Assembly (NCBI GenBank): GCA_025200525.1
Contig: CM045762.1
Coordinates: forward strand, 89,098,717 to 89,162,716
Source of the DNA: Camellia lanceoleosa
Lineage: Eukaryota > Streptophyta > Magnoliopsida > Ericales > Theaceae
Direction: 5' to 3'
DNA length: 64,000 bases
The position numbers were made by a program, and so were the translations under genes. Positions 23,316 through 33,418 of this stretch are shown here, one piece after another. Within the stretch, counting starts at the first letter, position 1. The number at the start of each line of letters is the position of its first letter. The notes under the pieces were generated by a model that was given only the letters and a program-made list of their open reading frames with translations, had not been told where the DNA came from and did no database searches.

Positions 23316-23516
23316 CAGTCCATCACAAACATCAATATGGAGGGACCAAGGCATGGTCAAAAAATGAGACGGAATGGAAATAGGGTTTGGAAAGAGCAAA
23401 CCTAGCATTCCGTCACGAAAGTTGAGCGCTCAGCGAGCAATCAAACTTGTAATCGAATATACCTGCAAGCACATCCAAGTCTTGAGGACGGTCAAAAATG
23501 GGATGTCTATAGCCCT

Positions 23517-26136
23517 CTCGAAGGAGGGTTCAAATGAATAAGCTAAACTACTCTAGGCTAAGCTAATTATTACAAAATAACTAATTAACTAACTTAGCTA
23601 ATTAATTATTACAAACCATAATTGAATTACTAGCTATGCTAAGCTAATTAAAATATTATAAAATAGATTAAACTAATTAATTACAAAACATGTATTAATT
23701 AGTTACAACTAGCTAATGAAGCAATAAAGTGGCCTCGCAGGCGAGAGAGACATGCATGCTCGGTTGGCTTCATTCTGAAAATCTCCCGCCTTGCCTTTGG
23801 ATGCCTCTATTTTCACTTTGCCTTGATCTTTGGACCTTACACCAATTAACAGTCGCTTTCGCAAAGACAAGAACATTTTGACCAACCTTTCCTTTCCATC
23901 GGTATTTCGGCGACCATAGGTGGTCAGTTGCCATCATCGTAGCCAGTCGGCCACCCTTTTCCTGGAATTCTCCTTTTTGCTACAATGAAGAGCAAACTGA
24001 GGCAAAACAGTGTATTCTCAAACAATATATGTACTATTACCCTCCTTATCATTTCTCAAGCTCATATGAGCATAATTCTTGTCTCTCAAGCTACCAACCA
24101 AGAATTTTCAATGCATGATGGCCAAAGAGTCAAGCTTGTACAAAGTCAATGAATGCACAACAAAGACTCTAAGTACCACCAGCCTATCATACATGATCAA
24201 GGGTGATGGGGACCAAGAAACGTGGCACGTTTCATCACTTTGATTATGAAACATCCTACATTTCTTGTGTTTGGATTAACGTCCGATCCAAACACATGCA
24301 ATGCAATACAAATGCTTATCTTGTTCATGTTTTACTTTGCTCGTTTTGTTTACACATTTTAACATTACCAAGCCATTCTTTAACTAGTTAAGTTCAATGT
24401 GAAAGTCCTCTAATGGGAGTGCGGTCAACCAAAAGGTGGTTTAAGACATGAGAGAGATCATGTCTTTGGTTAGTAGAAACCCTCAAAAGATGATTAAAAC
24501 CATTGAGCACAAGGTCTATCTCAAGCTTAAACACAACCTTAACGTTAACCAACCCTCAAAACAAATGAAAAGTGAAGAAATTTGCGAGGTTGCAGACTTT
24601 TCAGTGCTAAAATGGCATGAAGAATAATGCTAAAACATGCAAGCAACACATGCATAACATGTTAAAAGCCAAAAGCATTAACGCTAGTGAAGAGCACTAC
24701 ACTAGAGGCATGCAATATCAAGCTTAAACGACCAAACTAGCTCTGGACAAAGCTTAAACATGCCAAAAAAGTGGCTAAATCATGTTGGAATTGAAGCACA
24801 AAAAGCCATAAAAAAAACATGCTCATATGTTGGCTCGCAAGCTAGGCTCAAAACACAACTCTCAAAAGCAATGAAAAAGTACAGTATGTGAGAGTGTGAG
24901 AAGGCTATATGCACTGAAATCATGTGTAAAATGATGCTATATCATGCAATCAACACGTGCACAACATATTAGAGGTCTTGAAACACAAAGCTAATGAAGC
25001 CAATTACACTATTGCTATACAAAGCAAGCCTCATATAACCAAGAAGGCTTAAAACAGAGCTAAAGCATGCTAAATCAGTAGCAAGAACATGCCGAGATAG
25101 AGTCACAAAAAGGTAGAAAAATATGCTCACATGCTAGACCATCTACACATGCAAACAAGACACAAGGAGGGTAGGCCACCCTCTCCTATTTTGGACCTCA
25201 AAACAGATTTTTTGCCACTAAAATTCCCTAGAATTCAGTGGTTAAAAGGCCAAAAAAAAATGGTTTAAAAGCTTTGAAAAAGAGCACAACACCTTAGCAA
25301 ACAAGCTATCAAAGATGGTGGACCACCCTTGACACTAAAACATACCTCAAACCACTATTTTAAGCCACAAAAATCGAGTCTTTTAGAGGTTAAAACCAGT
25401 CTCAAAATAGCATGCAAAGGTTGCTAAACACTCACTAAAATAAAGCTTCAAAGAGGTAAGCCTTTAACTTTGAAGCACAACACTAAAACAGGTGCAATTC
25501 TGAGCTAAAACCAGCTTTGAGAGCTCAAACAAGACCTCCAAGAACCTCAACTCCACGGTGAAGGTGCTTGGCTAAGGGTTCTAGTGCAAATGTATAGAGA
25601 AAACTCACTTTCAAGCGCAAAATAGGAAGAGAGAAAGGATTCTAGAGAGAGAGGCAGAAATTTTGCTCACAAAATTGTGTAACCCTCAAAATGGGGGAGA
25701 GACCCCCCATTATATAGAAAACAAGCCAAAAGCTTGCCTTCATCCTTCCATACACGTGTATGGAGATGAGCATCAGTGATCAACAGCTGGCACAATTGGC
25801 AAATATATATCTGATAAAGGAGAAAAATGGTCGTCGGCCTTCATTAGTGGCCGACCGGCTAGAAATGTAGTTGACCGGCCACCACTGATGGTCGGCAGGC
25901 ATAAGCCATGGCCGATGGACATTGGGGATGGCCGACAAGCCATCCTCTCCTCCAGATTCAAAGCAACAAGCTCTTGGTCCACAACCAAGCACAAAACAGA
26001 CAAGTTGATAGGCTCTATGGCAAGGCGCCCAGCCGAGACCTTCAGAGACTCAAAACGAACACTAGCATGGGAAATCATCGGGTGTTCAAAAGATGACGTC
26101 CAAGTCTTGAGGACAGTCAAAAATGGGGTGTCTATA
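23517..26136 (-). repeat. 3' LTR of element A, part 2
   Basis: It resumes the LTR after solo LTR 2 with tctcgaaggagggttcaaat, matching 42893 onward in the right LTR, and ends ggggtgtctata at 26136. It carries both GGCC clusters (23882-23953 and 25826-25945), the palindrome ccatacacgtgtatgg (25748-25763) and a TATA box (cattatatag, 25709-25718). Confidence 0.9.
25709..25945 (-). promoter_or_regulatory. LTR promoter, 3' LTR of A
   Basis: The GGCC cluster (gtcggcctt, ggccgaccgg, gaccggccacc, gatggtcggc, catggccgatgg), the CACGTG palindrome at 25748-25763 and the TATA box at 25709-25718 are in the order expected for minus-strand transcription. Confidence 0.6.
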
Positions 26137-26150
26137 GTTGCCCCTCTTTA
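26137..26150 (-). other. Polypurine tract of element A
   Basis: On the minus strand this is taaagaggggcaac, directly before the 3' LTR. It is the second-strand priming site. The equivalent in B is at 45686-45699 (minus strand caaagaggggtaat). Confidence 0.8.
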
Positions 26151-26689
26151 ACAGCACTCAGAAGTCATGAAATGATGGGAGTGAATGTCAAAGCCCAGAG
26201 ACGACCCATTTTTGACAAGGCCGAAGACTTAGACAAACAAGCAATCAAAACAAAGAATGGTTGCGCCCACAGGCTGCCTACGTATCCCTTTGCAAGGAAT
26301 CAAACCAGCGTAGTTCTGGGACAAAAGGCAAATAGTATGCACGATGTAGAACATAACTCATGATCATGCAATGAGACTGTAATGAAACATCTATATGCAA
26401 ATGCCATGTAGAGACACATTACAACAAACTCGTACATAAGCAAGTTAACACAAACCAAACTACATTTCATGCAAAAAGGATGTAAGGAAATTATGCAACC
26501 TTAACTACGCATCATGCATGAAAGGTAAAGAAACGCAACCAGTGGGTGCACCCGAGGCGACAAACAAGATCCTAACGCGTGGCACACGCGAGGAAAGAAA
26601 TGGTGTGAACCCAGGGACACACCCCAAAGTCCCGAACTAAAGAGAGCACATGATAACAATTAAAAAACATCTAACCATTATGTAACCGA
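26151..26689. other. Non-coding 3' region of element A, collinear with element B
   Basis: The part up to about 26330 matches 45700-45870 of B (gtcatgaaatg, gtgaatgtcaaagccc, gacccattttt). It includes the conserved ctacgtatccc...ggaatcaaacc...cgtagttc motif (26275-26316). No gene seen. Confidence 0.6.
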
Positions 26690-27270
26690 AGCAAAGAGCG
26701 ATATAAACATCGAGATCTGTCTAGATGCATTTAACCAAAGCATCCCTACGCGCCAAGCGCAAGAGGGAAAAGGGAGCGGTACAAACACCGGAGGGTGGTA
26801 TAAACATCAGAGCACGCTCCAATGCTGTTAACCAAAATAGAGTGGTATAAGCGTCTAAACACGTTTCAAGCGCTTCTAACCAGAAGAGAGGTATAAGCGT
26901 CGGGCATACAGTCTAAACGCTTCTAACCAGAGGGTGGTATAAACATCGGGCACATAAACAAATGCTTCTAACCAACGGGGCAGTATAAGTATCGGATACA
27001 CATCCCAAACGTTTCTAACCAAAGGGGTGGTATAAACATCGGGCACACAACCCAGTGCTTCTAACCGACATGGTGGTATAAACACTGGGCACACAACCCA
27101 ATGCTTCTAACCAAAACCAAGGAGTGGTGTAAACACCGGGCGTACCCGAGTGTTTATAACCAACAAAGGAATTGTGTAAACATCAGGCATACCCGAATGT
27201 TGCTAACCAACAAAAGGTGTGGGTGTAAACACCGGGCATACCCGAATGTTTCTAACCAACGAAAGGTGTG
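26690..27270. repeat. Tandem repeat array in the 3' region of element A, about 50-bp unit
   Basis: Roughly eleven imperfect copies of (g)gtggtataaacatcgggcac.c...aatgcttctaacca. The later copies drift to gtgtaaacaccgggcatacccgaatgtttctaacca. It lies between the PPT and the PMD gene. Element B has a different repeat in the same place. Confidence 0.9.
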
Positions 27271-27870
27271 CAAAGGATAGGAATGATCTTACCCAGAATT
27301 CCTCTAAATGAACCGTACATACAATATCGTCTAGTTGCACCAGCTTCAAATGAACTGTACATACAATATCATGCCTGCACAAGAAAGAAACTTTGACGAG
27401 TACAATACAATAGGAATGCATGTTCTATGCAAGATTGACAGCATGTTCTATGCAAACGTGAAAAACACATATTCTATGTGAATGTAAGGGCATGCACAAT
27501 GCAATACAATGCAACATGCATATTCTATGCAAATGTGAGAAGATAGGTAATGTAATGCAACACAACATATACATTCTGTGCATAGTAATCAATGCATATT
27601 CAATGCAACATCAATAGCATGTTCGATGAAACACACTAAATAAAGAAATGCGTGTCTTAAAAAGACCAATTCAAATGCAACCTCCGATTTACCTCTCGGA
27701 GGGGTTGCAACAAGTTAAAAGGATACACCTCGTACGTGCTGAGCATCACATGCTGAAAACACAGTCTGGAGCTTCCGCGGAGGCCACTTGAAGTTAGAAA
27801 TGTACTTCCCTTGCATTTTCTTGAGGGATCAAGGCACAAAACAGCAAAACAACATCCAAGGAGAGCATCA
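27271..27870. other. Non-coding spacer rich in gcatgttctatgcaa repeats
   Basis: A degenerate repeat of gcatgttctatgcaa with a spacing of roughly 40 bp runs from 27418 to 27640. Element B has a shorter equivalent at 47230-47280. No gene seen. Confidence 0.5.
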
Positions 27871-28031
27871 AAGGCCTGCTAGCCACCTTGGAAAGCCACT
27901 GGCCACCCATCGACCACAAAATAAGGCCATCGGCCATAAATGTGGCCAGTCGGCCAACACTGGTGGCCGATCGGCCACTGATGACAAATTCGGGGCAATT
28001 TTGGAATTTCACCACGGGTCTTTAAATATAG
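27871..28031 (+). promoter_or_regulatory. Promoter of the PMD gene, copy A
   Basis: The GGCC cluster (gccactggccacccatc, ggccatcggcca, ggccagtcggcca, gtggccgatcggcc) spans 27890-27980. It is followed by the TATA box ttaaatatag (28022-28031) and a C/T-rich leader. The ATG is 363 bases after the TATA box. Confidence 0.6.
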
Positions 28032-28393
28032 GGTTTCAAACCCTATTTCCTCACTTCCGCCTTGCCGAAAAAAATTCCCCTTGTGCTCTAGACCACTTTC
28101 CCCTTTTCGATCCGCACTTCATACGCATTTTCAGTCATCCCTCAAACATCCGATTCGCGAAACCCTCTTTGCACACTCCATTTTGAACCGATTAAAAAGT
28201 GGTTTCGATGCCCTCTTCTTGATTTCCATCACTTGGGGTTTGTTTCCCCTAAGTTACCCTTGACTTCGTTGCCCTCTTCCGAGCCTTGACCGTTTCTCCC
28301 ATTTTTCCTCCCTCGGAGTTGACTTTTTGTTGACTTTTCGCATTCCCACGCATTTCCCACATTTGCGACGATTCTCCCACCCCTTTCTTTGAG

Positions 28394-30748
28394 ATGGTGA
28401 ATGACCTCCCACATGACAGAACTACTCTGGGGATGGAGATGGATCCCGAGTTCGATCCCTCGCCGCTCAGTATCCGACCGTTCGACTCGGCGACGTACCA
28501 TCCAGAGGTACACGTGCTGCCTCCAGATAGCATCTGCCAGTTCAGGGGGTTTGCGTGAGGTGCACCTAAGGACCTCCTGCTACGCAAGCTGGAGTCACAT
28601 CTATCCCACAGCGCCTCTGTGGTATACACTTCCTCTTTATTTTCCGCAATGTAGGTTAATTTCTTGTATAGCTCACACTACCTTTCACCCGTTCACCCCA
28701 AACACACTTGTGCACTGTTTTCTTACACTGCCTTGCATCTGTTTGTCCCGCACATACCCTTGCACTGTATTTCTCATACTGCCTTACGTCTATTTGTCTT
28801 GTTTACAGGGGGATTCATATGCCTTCCGTGGATACGGGACCACCTCCGTGAGGGAGTGGTATATGGAGCTTCCTGACGCCGTCCATCACATCATTGACGA
28901 GGCTAGCTTCAGCACATTTTGCATGGGGCTCTCACGTCTCACTACGAGCCGGCCTCTACTGAGCGCATTAGTAGAGAGGTGGTGGGATACCACTGATTCC
29001 CTCTATTTCTCTACAGCAGAGGAGATGATAATGACTCCCTTTGACTTCTCCATGCTCACCGGCATAGGAGCAGGAGGCCATCCGATTCCTTATGACACAG
29101 ACATGGGCGAGTGGGATGCCGCTCAGGTCTACCTGTTGGGGATTTGCCTACCCATCTCCCAGTCAAGGATGGAGCAATATACCTGGTTCGCCGACCACTT
29201 CAGAGGGACGACACCGACAACTCGCGAGGAGACCGAGTACTATACTCGGGGCTTCCTCATGCTCCTGTTTGGCACTACCCTGTTCGCCGACCAGGAGAAC
29301 GCTGTTGGGCTCTACCTTATGAGCACTTTGGTGGACCTGTCTCACATCCGATTCTACGAATGGGGTGGCGTAGGCTTGGCTACATTATACGAGTAGATGA
29401 GCTCCACTTCTCGCCAGAGCGGGCATCTACTAAGAGGCTACTGGAGGGCCTGGGAGGTACGTCCTACCCTTCTGTTGTACATTTCTGCTTTACATTTTCC
29501 GTACACCACACACTGCACACTACACACTGCACCCCATACAATTTGCTCCCTGCTTTACATTATTTGTACGTTGCACACACTGTATATTGCACTCACCTGA
29601 TATATATACTCATTGTCACCCTTCCACCTTCTGCAGATATGGGTGTACGCTATTTCCTGAGGCTTGCCCTAGAGCCAAAGGTAGAGATACCACCCATGGT
29701 GCCATACTCACATAGATATGACGGGAGGTACCAGTGGAGGCCCCGAGAGTCATTCTCATTCTTTCACCGATTCTTCGATACCGTGACCATGACAGAGGTA
29801 ACTCGAACCTGACAGTCATTTCAGCTTTACTTCATATTGCATCTCTGATGGAAGCGAATAACCTGTATATTCACTATTTGTAAATCACCTGGCAGCCATG
29901 GGCAGTGATGCCTGACGGGGTCAGAGATTAGTTTGCAGGCGCTTGGGAGGCCTCTCGATTCCGATATTGAGGGGAGGTCTGTCGGCGCTTGGGGAGCACT
30001 CTTAGCCTGGCTTGCAGGTGATGGTTCGATCTTTGAGCTTTCACTTCATGGTCCTGAAGATGGCGAGGTCATTTTTCATACGTGAGGGTCACAGAGGGGC
30101 ATACCATGCAGGAGATGATCGACTTCACCAGAGGTTGGGATGCTAACTTCCTCAAGCTTGAGGGTGATTATACTGCCTTCATCCAGACATACTTCATGCC
30201 ACCGCTAACTGGCGTTCGTGGAGGTGAGAGAGCTAGAGCTCTAGCTACAGGAGAGAGAGCGAGTGGATCCAGGGCATCTTGGGCTCATAAGAGGAGGAGT
30301 TCTGAGACAAGACAGAGAACGGGGTGGCCAGAGCTACCTACTACACTGACCTGCTGGTGACGTTCTGGGCGCCCTAGCGGGAGCTGCTGCAGGACCTTTA
30401 GTGCCTCGCCCGACAGCAGGGAGAGAGAGATGAGGGACTCCAGCACACAGTCGAGGTGGAGCTAGACATCCTCATGTCGCGACCAATCCACTAGAGCCTA
30501 TCCCGGAGGATGATGAGACAGACGAGGATGAGGAGCTAGCGAGCCCGCAGTTAGAGTCATCTGAGGGCGGAGGCGACAGCACCAGCTCGGGTTCTGAGAG
30601 TGGTGGTGATGCTGAGGAGGGGTCCAAGGAGGGAAACAGAGATGGCTCTGGGTCGGGCTCCAGCTCAGATTCAGATAGCGGGGCCGATGGCGACAACTCT
30701 GAGTCCACCCAGCCGAGGAAAAGGACGAAGAGGGCCTCTCGATCCTGA
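28394..30748 (+). pseudogene. PMD (plant mobile domain) accessory gene of element A, antisense to pol
   Basis: The start is the ATG at 28394 (MVNDLPHDR). Exon 1 (28394-28621) holds PFDSATY and one tga where copy B has tgg. The intron at 28622-28808 has GT-AG ends in phase 0. Exon 2 (28809-29456) is the main PMD core: REWYMELPDAVHHIIDE, STFCMGLS, RWWDTTDSLYF, MTPFDFSMLTG, then TTLFADQENAVGLYLMSTLVD, with one late tag. The second intron is 29457-29636. Exon 3 (29637-29797) has a small deletion relative to copy D. A third intron runs to 29895. Later exons carry stops, then GDYTAFIQ (about 30163-30185). The tail, about 30487-30748, is Asp/Glu/Ser/Gly-rich and ends in a basic PRKRTKRAS, a possible nuclear signal. 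Host PMD proteins are nuclear factors linked to silencing and RNA processing. Antisense PMD frames in Tat elements are a known class. This copy is broken. Confidence 0.8.
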
Positions 30749-31286
30749 GGTGGCTGGCGCCGATTCAGACATTTTTTGCTTTAGTTTTTTTTTTTACTAG
30801 CAGAGTTAGTACATTGTACAACCTTAAGCAATTTTATTTTCTTTAAAACTTGCACTCTATGTAAAAAGAAACCATGATTGGAATGAAAACAACTTTTTAA
30901 TTAAAAAAATGTTGCATTTTATATTATGAGTATCGCATTGCACCATTTTACACAAAAACGGGACTAATGGAAATTGACCATTTGTACATTGTCTTGGCAA
31001 TTGCTTAGTCAGGTAGTGAACCAACTGAAACATAACAAACAAAATAAGACAATTCAAAGAACAACTAATGCAACAACTCGATAAACAAAAACAACTTAGT
31101 AAATGAAACAAATACAACTTGATAAGCAAATTGCAACAAATTGAATTGAAACAAACTTGAAAACAACTCAACCAAACTGCTAAACAAAAGAGCAGAACGC
31201 ATCCAGAGTAGAACAGAACACAGGTTTTCAGCGTCCTCATCACACAGAAAGACCAAAGACACTCTGCTGGGGACAAAAAGAGGCTG
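30749..31286 (+). other. 3'UTR-like AT-rich spacer between PMD and DUF7745-like genes
   Basis: A T-run follows the PMD stop. Further on, acaactcgataaac/acttgataagc words recur (31068-31130); their reverse complement cttatcgagttg recurs at the right window edge (63900-63995) in element C. No gene seen. Confidence 0.5.
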
Positions 31287-31378
31287 TCGGCCACTTATAA
31301 CGATTGTCGGCCACTAAAGTGACCGGTCGGCCAGAAAAGGTGGCTGGTCGGCTACCTGAACTTGCCGGTTGGCCAGTA
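31287..31378 (+). promoter_or_regulatory. GGTCGGCC cluster upstream of DUF7745-like gene, copy A
   Basis: Five motifs lie in 90 bp: tgtcggccact (twice), accggtcggccag, ggctggtcggcta and ccggttggcca. The cluster ends 107 bases before the ATG at 31486. In element C the same cluster ends about 110 bases from the corresponding ATG. No clear TATA lies between. Confidence 0.55.
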
Positions 31379-31485
31379 ATTCTGAGACCTCCAGATTGCT
31401 GCTACATGTCTTCCACTCAGCACCTTATCTTCTACAAAAGCTCCAGCTTCGTGGTTTCTTCATTCCTACTCTATTTTTGCTCCAA

Positions 31486-32767
31486 ATGGAACCATTCTTC
31501 ACCGAAAAACTCTCCGATTGGATTGCAACTTTAAATGGTACGAAAAAACTGAATTCCCGGGGTTTAAGGATAAATGCACTATTCCCGCTAAACCATACTA
31601 GACTATGTTTTCCATTCCTCCATGCCGCGGCTAGATGTTGGAATCCGATTACACATGTTTTTAGCTTTGGGGCACAAGAGATATGCCATGGAAAATTTCC
31701 AAGCTTTCATGGAATCCCGGCGCGACGAAGAAATCTTGCCCCAGTCCCGTTTTGGCCACATCCAAGCTTTAGGACGGATGTGTGGGCTCACTTTGCACGA
31801 TGCTCGATCCTTGGTTCACAATGGGGAGTTGGATATCCCCAGCTTGATTCATCAGTTTTCTGATGCCGGTGACCGCGGCGACTGTCTTCGGTAAGGTTTT
31901 CGGCAGCATGCACTTTGCTTATGCATGTTGGCTCATTTTCTACTTGCCCCTGGCTTCGGAGGGTCTAGCATTCGCTTGATAAAAGTTGCTCAAGGCTTGA
32001 AGGAGGGCAAGAGCTGCATTGGCTTGACACTAGTCAAGACTTTGATGGGCTTGGATGCTTTTCATCGCCGGGAGACAACTAGCTTCATAGGAAGTCCACT
32101 ACTCTTGCAGGTAATGTTTCCTACCCTTCTCACTTATGTTTCTCACATCACTCAACCGTCGGACTTTGTTTTTCTCTTAAAACCCTTTCTCACTTTTTCT
32201 CTCCACGTACACCTCTCTATTCTTTAATCTCTCTTATTTTTCATCCCTCCCCAGGTATGGATCATGGACAGGTTGAAAGTAGTGGACGCTTGCCCCGCAT
32301 ATTCAGCACGCGACTATTTCTTTCATCCACGGCTAGTTGATTTCTCAAACGAGGGGTGGTAGTGCCAATGAATGTGCAACAGGTCTACTGTTGACATTGC
32401 TTAGCATTGCCCCTAGTTTGATCTGCCTGAGATAAGCTGCAGCATGTCTCGATAGCCTAGCATTCAGTTGATTGGCTTGACACACTGTGTCTTCTACTTT
32501 CTATTTCGAGTCAAACGTCAGTTCGGCCACGACCAGACTTGTCCAGAAGAGCGGGTGGACTACCCAGCTTCATTTCCGATCCGAGGCTCACAACTAGCTC
32601 GGTATTCCACTGCATGGAGCACAAGAGAACTTCTGGCTCCCGCTCCCAATTTCAGTTGCGCCCTTTCTGGCAAATGCATAGCTTGGCTTGAAGATGAGGC
32701 AGAAACCGGGCCTACTTTAGCATCTGAAGCTTCCACAAGCTCTAGGAGGGGGAGGGGGAACACCTGA
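31486..32767 (+). pseudogene. DUF7745-like accessory gene of element A, antisense to pol
   Basis: The ATG at 31486 (MEPFFTEKLSDWIA) is chosen because it aligns with MEEFLAQNLRAWIA in copy C. Exon 1 (31486-32110) contains AAARCWNPITHVFSFG, the W/F-N/D-P-x-x-H-x-F pattern typical of DUF7745-type proteins, then a frameshift near 31685, RFGHIQALGRMCGLTLHDA, a taa at 31892-31894, and QGLKEGKSCIGLTLVKTLMGLD. The intron 32111-32254 has GT-AG ends. Exon 2 (32255-32767) starts VWIMDRLKVVDACPAYSARDYF, passes a damaged stretch (about 32360-32465), then GLTHCVFYF and a Ser/Arg-rich end. The function of the domain is unknown. A polyadenylation-like aataaaa follows at 32827. I base the family name on pattern memory, so the exact family could differ. 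Confidence 0.65.
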
Positions 32768-33418
32768 CTCAACTATGCCCCAAGTTTATTGCTTTAATTT
32801 GTACTTTCAAGTTTTCTTTTCAATGTAATAAAAAGCAACTTCAATTTGTATCAAGAGTTGGAGAACTCTATATTGAAATCAATGAAATTGAAGGTTGTGG
32901 GTACTGAAAATTTTCTGTTTGGTCCAAAAATGGTCTAAGTTGTAAAAATATTAATTTGAACAAAATCAACTTTTATTAAACTTTTCAAAACCATTTTCGA
33001 TAAGGATCACAACTGGACACACCCAAAATCTATCCTTGAGACGTACAACCCCAAATCCAAAAACTGGAAAGTCGCCCCTTGTCTGAATAGTACTGCACTG
33101 TAGATCATAACCGAACTCTTGGATGCAGAAAAGACATTGATGACCAAAAACAATCACATGAACACAGTTGATTTGGAAGTATTTATAGTTGGACTTCAGA
33201 ATGAAGTTGCCTACATATCCCGAAGATGGGAATCAAGCCTTACATAGTTCGGTGAGGGTTAACTCGGGTTTTAACACTCTCCTTTTACACTCTAACTTTT
33301 GCCAAGGCCGCCCTTTCTGGGTTTTCAACCTTGCGAGCTCAGTTTTTCTTTTTTCAAAATTTTTGTGCTCTAACTTTTGCCTACGTCGCCCTTTTGGGTT
33401 TTCGGCCTAGCGAGCCAC
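32768..33418. other. Convergent 3' ends of DUF7745-like gene and pol in element A
   Basis: Non-coding. It holds the aataaaa signal of the plus-strand gene, then the conserved ctacatatccc...gggaatcaagcc...atagttc motif (33207-33250) and the gccgccctt..gggtttt stretch, which is repeated twice (about 33306 and 33385). The reverse of the same block lies at 61620-61835 in element C. Confidence 0.6.

Larger units (their letters stand above)
19221..23511 (-). mobile_element. Solo LTR 2 nested in the 3' LTR of element A
   Basis: It starts TGTAGACC at 19221 and ends GTCTATA at 23511 (4291 bp). TSDs are GCCCT at 19216-19220 and 23512-23516. The flanks rejoin to sequence collinear with 42880-42900 of the right LTR of A. 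It shares the U5 block (cagaatcgccacc, 19439-19451), the 22-bp palindrome around CACGTG (23124-23145), a TATA box (cttatataga, 23068-23077) and GGCC clusters (20690-20790 and 23209-23315). No internal region or gene is present. The gene-free 20.8-22.8 kb part is rich in atgcaa/catgc words. Confidence 0.88.

Noticed and set aside
26690..27270. CRISPR-like repeat or tRNA array
   Set aside because: Imperfect direct tandem repeats without spacers or tRNA folds.
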